DNA of 64,000 nucleotides from Apostichopus japonicus (taxonomy: Eukaryota > Echinodermata > Holothuroidea > Aspidochirotida > Stichopodidae). The notes under the pieces are model-generated. The model worked only from the letters and a program-made list of their open reading frames with translations, searched no databases and was not told where the DNA came from. This document shows positions 30,252 to 41,300 of the stretch, piece by piece. Where the stretch lies: contig NC_092579.1 in assembly GCF_037975245.1 (NCBI RefSeq), positions 14,890,178 to 14,954,177 on the forward strand, in the 5' to 3' direction. A program made the position numbers and the translations under genes. How positions within the stretch are numbered: position 1 is the first letter of the stretch; each line of letters opens with the position of its first letter.

Positions 30252-33150
30252 CCATTAAAAGTTTGGGAACAGCATGTTTTCGTCGGACGATATTATCGCT
30301 TCACCCTGCGGGATTATTCTTGTATTTGTTGCTCGGGGGGGGGGGGGGGGTTGTTTCGATTCGGATTGAATTATCCCATAGGCAACGCCTACGTATTGGC
30401 CACGGACTTCAAAGGTACGTCTCGTTTTTATTATTTATGTAAATTATAAGCTGGGATTTATGTTGGTTTGCAATGTTATTAATTAAACATTGGTACTATA
30501 GGGAATATATTAAGGTGTATGTTGGGCAGTTGATTTCTTTCTATCATTAACTTCGTTAGTGATTTATTGCCTATTAGTGAAGTATTAATTTATCACCTTG
30601 TATTAAATTTATTGGTAGTACGAAATTCAATTTATTTGTTCGTATTTTATTAGTTCAGGTTGTGTTAACTTGTAGTTGTCCCACATTGATTCTGACATAT
30701 GGTGGCCGACAGCGGCCCTATCGAACCCACAGCCGCTCGGCTAGTTACAACCTGTTGGGGGCGCTACAATAGTACGATACAGAATAAATATAGTCCTACC
30801 ATTACAATCATTCTGAAAGTTCGGAACTCTGAAAAAGGCTTCCCTCCAGTGCCGCATAAAGAAAGAAAGAAAGAAACATGATTACACGACAGGTTCTGCA
30901 ACTCTTTTCGTGGAAATTTGGTTCATTGGTTGGGACATCACTTAAAGAGAGCGGGAGTGGGCGTAGAATATGAGGGAACATTTTGACTGCCTGCTCTTGT
31001 TTATTTCACCAAGGTTGCACAAGCCTCAGTGTTACACTAAGTCACAATAATGTAACCCCCCCCCCCCCCCTTGTTAGACACATTAAAATAGCAAATCATT
31101 TTAAGTAACTGCGAGTGAATATAGTTCCAGATTTTCTAGGCCACTGAGATCTTCTCTTGATTATATGAAATAGAAGAAATATGTATGTGATTTTAGCCTA
31201 ATAACAGACCAAGAGGTTCACTGAGGTTACATCTTTGGGAAAATGGGAGGAGTATGACTGAGTTCGGGGGGGGGGGGTGGGGCATAAGTGAAGTGTCAAG
31301 AACATTGAGCTCTCAGAATATGATGAAATGTGTCCGTAGAGTCGCGTTTATCCGACCTCCCCGTGACTGAAGTATATTACTGTAAATTTTGAATGTATTT
31401 GCTTCATGATTGTTGTTGGTATCATACCAAATATGTTCAATAAGCTGTAATTGTCCAATGCAAACGAATTACATTTAAAAACTATTCAGGAAGCTCAGCA
31501 AAGAAAACAATTCAAACTTAAAATGCAGGGAAACAAGCTTTTATCGAACCAACTTGTACAACTATTGAACTATAAATATATGAACCAATATAAGTTAAAA
31601 TGAATGCATGAATGAACAAACTAAAGCAATAAGTAAATGCTGCAATGAAATATTAAGCATAAGAAATGAGAAACTATAACCCTGCTCGAATTTGAAAGGT
31701 TACAATACACTTCTCCAACATAATATTGTTCAGTTGGACTAAAATAGCTACACATGTGGTGAAAATGATAAATTTCTCCTTAACTAGAAACCCCTTTCTA
31801 TACCCATGCATGTATTTAATAGTTTCAAACGTTCTACGAATGATATCATTTGAAGAAGCATAGGCCCCGACAGCTATTAAGAAATTAAACACTGTTGCAC
31901 CACTACTGCAGCCTGATAAATATAACAGTCACCGTCCAGCTTCCTTCACACTACTAATACGCATAGTTATACATTAGGATTTAAATGATATCAGGACTCA
32001 ATTGCATGGAAAACTACCCACCCACATGCACACACCCACACAAATGTATGCCCACGAAAAAAAAGTTATATTTGGATAATAATCACAGAAGCTCAGTTAA
32101 CCAAAATTTTAAGTGAACGGAAAATAGAATAAACTGCATAGAGTTTTTGGGCAAATTTCTCATGTACATATCTCTTTGAAAATATGAATGTATCAATAAA
32201 TATATTAAAGAAAATGATTTATTAAGCGTAAAAAAAGACCGTATATCAACTTTGATAAACTATTATGCCTACAACGATTTAAAATGGATGCAATAAATAT
32301 CTCCATCATATGGCATCGTACCGTTTATTACTTCAGATGTGGTAAAATCATGAAATCCTCCTGGACTAAAAACCCAATCAATTCTCAATTTAGGGATTTT
32401 GTTAGTTCATAAACCAGACAAGTGGTAAACTGGTTTTCTATTGATTGGGAAAACCGTTGATCGACGGGTTCCTGACTTTCTTAAGTGAATTTACATGATT
32501 TTAATTACATGAACACACTCTATTTACGTGAATTTTGTTTGGAAATACATTTTTCAACAGATTATAAATACAGGTAATTTAGTTTGCCGAAAATTTGAAT
32601 ACTGTCGCATGCGTGCATGCCTGTTCCATCGTTTTAGCATATATACAATTGCACAGGAGGTATGACGTTCTGTGAAAGAGCATATGCCCCAAGATATATA
32701 GTGCAGCAACAAAACACTCATGCAGGTCTATGGCGGGCTGATTGTCCGCCATTCCCTCTAATACGTATAGCATTACGTCCATCTTCATTCTTCATCGTCC
32801 GTGATGGTTGTCCTACGTTTTCTCCATCTTCATCTTATTTATCCTTCTAATTCTGTATTTTTCCGTCTTTAATTGTTCTGACTTAATCGTCGTGCAGTCT
32901 TCATCCATGAATGTCCTTGGACTGCAGTCCTCATCCACCTTTTATATATCCGTCGCCCTGCAACCTCATCCGTCTCCATCCAACTCAATCATCCTTCATT
33001 CCTTGACTCCCCTTGTTCTTCTTCTGGTGGCATCGTTCAGTGTCTCAGTCCACCAACACATAGTGGCGCTACGCTTAGATAGTTTGCCTACATGTATATA
33101 CAAAATATAACGAAGCGTGCGAACAATTTTGGGGATGAAAGTTGCTATGT
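30252..33150. other. Intergenic; no gene recognised
   Basis: AT-rich. Features seen: G-run near 30336, C-run near 31057, a (GAAA)n patch near 30859-30878, and near 30720-30750 a minus-strand A-box/B-box-like pair (GCCGAGCGG next to GGGTTCGA) too close together for a tRNA. A core-module fragment (TAGTGGCGCTACGCTTAGATAG) lies at 33061-33082. No supported exons. Confidence 0.45.
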
Positions 33151-33158
33151 GCCTGCAC

Positions 33159-33487
33159 CCATGGGCGCAGATCCTGGTGGGGACAGCGGGACGCGTCCCC
33201 ACCAACTTTTTCAGTGGTGGTGACATGATATACCGTGTCCCCACCAATTTGTCTTGACCAAACGCTGCATTTCAGATTCCCCCGTATTGAACTTTGGTGC
33301 AGTTTGATCCAGCATTGTGCAAATGACACGCAGCAGTTCTCATTTTATAATATTTATCCACAGTTGTTAAATATAGAACGGAAATCACATTTGCGGCAGT
33401 CTACAATTGTTTTCTGGGAGACGACATCGTAAACAAAAGTCTACTTGGATTATTTGTCCCCTGATTTTTTTTTCTGCAGACGCCCAT
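33159..33487. mobile_element. Probable hAT-like relic with CATGGGCGCAGATCC end
   Basis: The left end CATGGGCGCAGATCCTGG is followed by GTGGGGACAGCGGGACGCGT and its near-complement. The right end TCTGCAGACGCCCATG is a diverged complement. No target duplication was found, so the limits are tentative. Confidence 0.45.
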
Positions 33488-33567
33488 GTATTTCCCCAAA
33501 CTAAATTTCTAAGCCATTAGATCAAAAACTTAAGGAGGTTTGGGAGCATCATTGGGTCTGGGAAGTG

Positions 33568-33660
33568 TTATTTCCGGCGATCTGGGAGGTATATTTGCCA
33601 AACAAATTCTTGTACGCTACGCGCGAACCCATGGTCGCGCACTGCTTAGATAGTATCAGA
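33568..33660 (+). mobile_element. Solo copy of the MITE core module
   Basis: TTATTTCCGGCGATCTGGGAG, then TTCTTGTACGCTACGCGCGAA, then CACTGCTTAGATAGT: the shared module without identifiable element ends. It shows that the module also survives as a fragment. Confidence 0.5.
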
Positions 33661-34451
33661 GAACAGACACGCATCCCCACCATTATCCAAGATTGATCTA
33701 AGCAAATTTCCCTCCCAATATTTGAAACAAATCGCCCCCCCTGGACGGTAGACACTCTTGGTATAAATTTTTTGGTTCATCAAGTAGGGTTTTTCCAGCC
33801 TGTTTGAATGAACATAGATTAACTATCAGAACTTTCACGATGTTCTCCTGACATGCAGAATGTATCCATAGGTTTTGGGCTCTTTCACAGTTACCGGATG
33901 CAATTGTTTGGTGGCTGTGGAGTACTTCACGTACCTTGACCCTGAAAAGAAATCATAACAGGTGGTGGTGATTTGCATATTCCTTTGTGCACCTCCAGAT
34001 AATCAACACACAGGGTATTTTAACAAATATCTACATATAAAGCTCTAAGGCTGCTCTCAATTAAATCTTGATTGTTTTCGCTATGAAATACTACCTAGAA
34101 ACAATTAACATCATCAAAAGGAGTGTAGAACTGTATGTTCATGTACTAGGTAAATACCTTTAAAGAGCTTCAATTCAGTTATGCATTTAACCTCTGGTTT
34201 AAGACATGAATGAATCCACAAACCACCAATTGCATCTATGGTAATCATGTAAAAGTTCTGTTGTGAAGAGAGTCAGAAGTGTGGCTTAAAGGTATCATTT
34301 GAAATGGGTTGTAGGCTACATCTAATGCCATGCACTACACATATTAAATAAGCATATAATGAGGGCATAGACAGAAACACTTACTCATCATTCCCATCTC
34401 CATCTTCGTTTGAGACGGTTTCTGTAATAGTTGAAATCGGTGGCTGCCAAG

Positions 34452-34479
34452 TTACTTTCTCACCACATATCCAACGTAG
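34452..34479 (-). CDS. CIDE-N-like gene, candidate terminal coding segment
   Basis: The acceptor TTTATCACAG joins exon d in phase, giving SYVGYVVRK and a TAA at 34454-34452. The same exon continues to a strong donor at about 34386 (GATGA, GTAAGTG). Another frame (LRWICGEKVTWQPPISTITE...) is open across all of it and continues at an acceptor near 33943. The true coding frame here is therefore uncertain, and an exon may be missing from the 6.9 kb intron before it. Confidence 0.35.
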
Positions 34480-37400
34480 CTGTGATAAAGAATGACAAAG
34501 TTTGGGGTCATATGTTAATTATTAAGTTTGATTATGCAAACTTTTATCAGGGTTTCTTTGCCAGAATATATTTTATAGTAATATTTACCTTTTCAGTAAT
34601 TGAGTTTGCAAGCAGTTATCTTACCATGTTCACAAATACACACGCACAACATTTCCATCACATTCGTGGCCTTTTGGCAAGAAATCAACAATTATTCACA
34701 GACCGTCATGAGCCATGATTCTAAAAAATTATTATGTCAGCTGGCAGGGTAGTTGAAGGATGTCCATGCAACCCACTGCATGCAGTATTTTGTGAATGTT
34801 TGACAGTGCCAAATTTATGTGATTAGCAAGGTTCTTGCACTCCTATGGACCTGTTTACAAGCTTTTGATTTCTTTTGACCTTCACAGGAAAATAGTATGT
34901 TGTACTTATAGGTCTCCTGTATTGAGTGTAATTTGGGGTCAATACCTTTAATTATGTAAAATAACACACATGACATTCATCCACGTATTTAGACTGAACC
35001 CCAGTGACATATATCTCAGAGGATATCTAAAACAGGATCCTGGTACTTAAAATGGATTATTATCAATAGATACATTTTAGTATTTATTTCAGGAAGATTT
35101 TTTTCATGAAAGAAGCAATACAGGGTTCATAGAAACCATGGGGCCTCTGCAACTGAGGCTGGGTTTTGTTTTGCTGACTGTTTTCAGAGCAACATAATTA
35201 GCTGTAATCCAGTACATACAATACAAATGAATATAGCCTACTACTGTATCTTAGAGAAGAGTAATGGATGTAATCCGCTAGTTTGTGGAATGAAATAACA
35301 ACCCTTATGACAAGGCCTTGTAAGTTGCATCTCAGCATTTCTACTTTGAAATTACTAGCAATATCATAAAAAAAATACAAATAATATGCTCAAAGGGGGA
35401 GGGGGAGGGGCAGTCGCCCCCTTCAACCCCCCCGCCTTGGCTACGTGCCTGTGGTTAGAAGTCCTGTAAGAAACAGGCAAAATGGAAACCCAGTGAACCC
35501 ATATCGATGTGGTTGTACGTACTTACACTCATACACAAGAGATGTACAGACATTATGATTATAAAAAAAAAAACAATGCCACCAAATATTGGGGGGATAT
35601 TAGATACTATATCCCCCACCTAAAATATTGGGGGGGCATGTCCCCCCGTCCCCCCATGATCGCCGCCCATGCTACCATCCATAAGCCAACAATGGAAGAC
35701 TTACAGAGCCAATATAAGAGTTGGTTTACATATAATCTATGGTTGTAGATTCTGAAGCTCATTTCCACAAATATGTGATATGATTAATCAAACATTAAAA
35801 AGTTGAAGTCAAATTATTGTTGGCAGTTAAAAGATGGTAGAATGTTTGACAAAAGAACGATCAAAACCGTACTATAATTTGCTATTATTTGATCCCATTC
35901 GTTATCACAGCTTGCATTAGACCAAATTTTATGGATGTAAGCTCTTGAATTCACAGGAGATAAATACTGCAGGCAAACATCAAACATCGTTATTAAATTT
36001 ATGCCCTAGTCACCAAATTGGTATGAGAACTTCTGAAATTGTGTGTATAGTACATTCTTGTGAAGGTGAGACACGTGAGGCAGTTTTTGTGGACATATCG
36101 GCGAGGTATGGATAGTTGCTTTGGAAGAAACACTACACCATTTTCCACAACTACCTATCCTATATATTTCAAAGTTGTTCATGCATATGACATTGAGAAG
36201 TGTAGCCTCTATAGGTCAATATATAAAGGCCTATACATATGTCAAAATAAAAATGTCTAGCATGTATTGTCTTTTCCTTAAACAATACCTGATCCTTTCC
36301 GTACCCTCAACAAAAGTTATCTTACAATCCATGATATGCATTGAAAAACATTAGTGTTTCTTAATTTGAATATGATTTTCTAAAATATGCCAATTTTAAA
36401 TCCTGTGCAGTGACAAGCCTCTGATGGAAACCTGTTCCTTATGCACCAAACTACACAGGATGGGATGACTACACGATTGTAACGTCCAGTTCTGACGGCT
36501 TTCCAGTAAATAAAGGACCTATATGCAGTGTACCTGTAGGTACTATTACATGACCTGTGTCCCAGTATCAGTATCTTTGGACCATTGCCAGATCCAAAGC
36601 TTCAGGTCCATTATTAATGACCGAAAATGTACTTTTGTTTAATGTAGGAAGCGATTGTCTTGACATATGATCTGCTTGGTCCTCGAGTTCTAAATGAATG
36701 TTATGAAAGGGCTCTTGCTACCCTAATCCCAAATATAAATTAGCATGTAAAACTAGCAAAATCATTGTAACCAGTATCATATTATTTAGCAATTATTGTC
36801 AACCGATACTCATAGCTAGTACAGTAACTAGCTACGGTATCTCTTGATTACAGTTCACACCTCTCTTTAAATGACTCCAATTCGTCATGAAGATAACAAA
36901 GAAAGGCCATGTTCGGGTATATCCGTAGACCTACTGAGAGCAAAAATTTACTAGATACGACTTCATTTTACAATCGCGTATTAAAGCACTTGCACTTAAT
37001 GATTGGATCAGGAGCTCCCTGATTGGATACAGCAACCGTGCATCAATAATTACTACTTTGTATTCCTAACATGTGTTACAGGACCTGAACAGTAGTTACT
37101 GTAGAGCCATGAGGATCGGTTGTTTTGTATACCATTAAGGTCTCTGCTGTGACACTGTTTTAATGAATACTCCAGAGGCAACCTATGTACAATAATATTT
37201 AAAAAAAAAACTTCTTAAAATTAAATGTTTTTTGAAATTATGTGATTGGCCACTGTATGAAATTGTCATAAATAATAGAAGGGAGTTATTTTCTGTATGG
37301 CTGATGTGATGAATTCGCTCACAAAGACTCACATTGGTGTTACCATATATATATACATTCTTAAAAGTTCACTAAATTATAAGATCACTTCTCCAAAATA

Positions 37401-38308
37401 AAATATGATTTATGGATATTGTTTGCAACATATGCTTACAAAAAATGTACGGCAAGTTGTTAATTCAATCACACCCTAATATCAGCTTCGTCGTTACTGT
37501 AAAATGTTCAGAAAATAAAATAAATAAGGGGATTAGGGGGAGGCATTAAACCCAGTTCCCTCTCCCAAATGGATTCATCGCAAGGTTTCACAACAGAAAG
37601 AAAGTTTCAGTCAGATCTGGTCAGTCAAGCTCATTACACTGTTCCTGCAGTAGGCTATACTCTGACAAAAAGATGGTAGGAAAAATTCTACCAATTATTA
37701 ATGCCAGACTGGTTGCCGGGGGTAGTTGGTAAGCACCCCAGCCTTGGCCCCTGAATCATCAATTTGAAATTAAAAAGTACAAATTTTGAACCGCTTGTCA
37801 GATCTCCTTTGTTTTATTTTCACCTTTTTGTTTCTTATATTTTTCCATTTTGTAGCTAATATGGGCCTGCTCCATCCCCACCAACCCCCCCTCCCCCCCA
37901 CCCGAATCGTCTGCTACTGTGTCACACTTTTGTCAAAAGCAGAATTATTGTTGATCTTTGGAGGGGAACGCATATCCCAAGGTGAAGAATATTACACCCA
38001 TACATATGTCATATTGAATTACCACTATGCCTTACATCAGTGAAATAACTAAAAATATAAATCAGCATCACATCCTTTGCACTTGGCCGACCTGAAAATT
38101 TTTGAATTTGTTTGCCCACAGATGTGAACCTTCAATGTGTGTTAAACTTACCCACATGTCCCACACTACAAATTATAACAGGTCATTCGAAGTAGTACAT
38201 GTAACAACTCCCTTGGCGTTCTCCAATAACATAAACATCTAGGCCTATTGAGCATTCCACAGTCATTCTACTATGATTGAGGTGAAACATTACCTTTCAC
38301 TGCCTGAA

Positions 38309-38339
<31 letters not shown>

Positions 38340-41300
38340 AATGGTACAACACTTAATCAGAAAGTTGGAGAAAAATAGAGGGCGTCTGACATTAATTGCT
38401 TTGCTGGATTCATTGTGTAGCCCCTTTAAATATACACATATGACATGTTGCAAGGAATTACTAATTAAGTTTGTCTGGAAGTTAATTGTCTGCAATAAAA
38501 TGTAGACCAGTGTATTGTAATGAAGCTTTATTACTTACATGACCAGTTGGTGTGTGTGGGTCTGCAAGGATTTAAAGCGCGTTGACATTAATACCAATGG
38601 CATATTTTCTTTTAGTGATCTGTAGGTGGAGTCCCACTGAATGACAAAGGAGATTTAAGGATATAAAATATATATCAAGTGTATTAATATTTTGTTTTAA
38701 TAAATGTGTGATTATTTTAAGTTGCACAGCTACTTTAAGTGGGATTAATTTTGCTTTAATATAATCACACACTAACTGATATCAACCTTGCTGATCTAAA
38801 TTGTTCCCAGTAGTGATACACCACATTCGCCAGTATAGAGCCGTTGGTCACCCCTTGAACACACAGACAGACCTCTTAGTCAGATTACTCTTGCAGTAAG
38901 GTCATGAGCTCAAATTTTACCACGACGGCCATGGTCTACGGTGCCCTTCCAACTGACCTTGGTGCCTTTCGGAAATCTGCCGTTATTACGGCCAAAATGC
39001 CTTGCCCTTTTTTCTCGGATGGCTGCCGTGCCCTTTTTGAGAAACAAACCTCAAGTAAACCCTGACAGCTAGATCAACAGAACATATAACAAAACACATT
39101 ATTGAATGAACATCTTTCATTATTTCTTTCAAAAACCACAACTTCTGACAAGAACCAAGATTTCTCCCAATCCTACAGATAATTGAATTCTTTTGAAAAT
39201 AAATATATCATAACAATCAACCACAAGGTACAGGGTTTACAACACTCCATTATAGAGATTTTCATGCTAAAATATAGACAATGATGCTTTTCCAAAATTC
39301 CCGTGATTTGATTGGCTAATAGTCCCTATCCATTGTCTGGGAAACATTCTTGCATCTGTAGTGCTCACTGAACACAAAGTTGTTTAACAACAATTACTTG
39401 CAACATTACTTTCCCCTGTGTAGAGAAAACAAAGTTTGTTGTATAGGCTATCATATGTGTGCACTCAAAGATCATAACGTTAGGCCTTGCTGCATACCAT
39501 CCTACGTAATTTCTGACAACAATCACTCCTGGTACAAAGATGCACTTGAATTGTATTTGAGATAAGCAGGTAATATTTGAATCATTGTTTTGATCAGAAC
39601 ATGTTATGAGTTGAGACAATCTATCAGGGCTCGAATTTCGTAATTTTTAGGGCAGGCCAGTTTGGCCTCAGGACAGGTTATTTACTGTTGTGCATATGAG
39701 CATATTGACCAGGGCACCAAGGCCAGTTACCAGGGCCAGTGAATAGGGCACCAAGGCCAACTCCAAGGGCACTGAGGCCAGTGGCCTCACTGGCCTTGGC
39801 TTATTTTGAGCCCTGCAATCTATGAATTTTGTGGGAAGCTATTAAACAACCCTGATCCTAAAAAGGATACTACATCTCAATGTAGGTTTCTTCTCTCTGC
39901 ATTGACAGTTGCTAATGTGAAATGTGCAATAATACCACAGTAGTTCCTGTTGAAAATTTGTTCGCGGTCCAATTGACCACATGCTTCAGTAATTTTTTTT
40001 GGTGCAACGTTCATGTGTGAACTACTGTGAATCGTCAAAATTAGACATTGAAGTATGACTTTTTTAATCCACATTGCGTTAAAAGCTATTTACATATAGG
40101 CCTACTGTAATTTTCGCGGTCCAATTGACCACATGCTTCAGTAATTTTTTTTGTGCAACGTTCGAGTGTGAACTACTGTGAATCGTCAAAAGTATGACTT
40201 TTTTAATCCACATTGCGTTAAAAGCTATTCACATAGGCCTACTGTAATTTTCGTAGAGATGATGGTTTGCAAAGAGCCTAGCCCAGGATAAATGATGGAT
40301 CGGGTATTGAGGATTTGCACATGCGTAGTTGAATATGAAGTTCGAATAGGCCTATGTACATGCAATAGTACAGTCAACTGTGTGGAATTTAGCAAGAGAT
40401 ATGCACACTGTAGGTACAGGGATTTTTGAAGAGTTGGTTGTAGGAATCGTTGCAAGGTCAACGCATGGAGCCAGTACTACAGAGTTGGCGATTAGAGAAG
40501 TAAAAGGGCGGACGAAGGGGAGGGGGTGGGGGCGGGGAGAAAATTGGTTGAAACGGCAGGTTGGGCGAAAGAGGGGGTGGGCAGGGCCGCCCCTGTCAAA
40601 CAGCGAAGCTAAGGCACAGAGCCATCTGCCCTATCTATTGTGTACACAGTTCACTAATGAGTTATCTAGGGGTTAAATAATTCTATTGACAAAAAGGAAA
40701 GCAAAGTGAGAGGGACCACCATCTACTGTTCTGCTGCATTAAAACAGCCACCAGGCAGGCGCGTAGCCAAGGGGGGGGGAGGCGAAGGGGGCAGCCGCCC
40801 CCCTTGAGCATATTTTTTTATATTTTATATTTTCGCCCCTCCCTTGGCAAATTTCTGACTACGCGCCTGCCACCAGGACCTGAACAGAACTTGTTTTATC
40901 ATGTTGATTCTTTATGGCCTTGTTGCCCTTCTTTAAGATGCAAGTTGGCCTTGGTGCCTTACCTCATAGCCCTTGGTGCCCTTTAAAATTTTGGCCCATT
41001 CAAGGCCAAAGTGGCCTAGCCCTAAAAATTGTGAAATTTGAGGCTTGCACTTTAGTAGCTGCAAACTTACCTATGGTAGGGAATATCAAATTTCTGTATG
41101 TGTACATTGAAATGCTTTCAAGTTCATTACAATATGCAATCATGCCTTTAAGCAGGAAAATTGAAACATGCTGCAGATACTCAACCTGAGCAGAATATCC
41201 TAAACATGGGTTGACCATGTAAAGTTTGTATCAATTGGGCATATATACCGGTAACAAGTCTCAATAAATTCATGTTTACAAACATGTTATTGTATGCATC

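Noticed and set aside
30030-30449. 139- and 111-codon plus frames
   Set aside because: Both overlap the hAT-type element at 29851-30243 and continue through a G-run into host DNA; two frames open over the same stretch indicates composition, not coding.
30710-30760. tRNA-like A-box/B-box pair
   Set aside because: The two boxes are nearly adjacent, too close for any tRNA.
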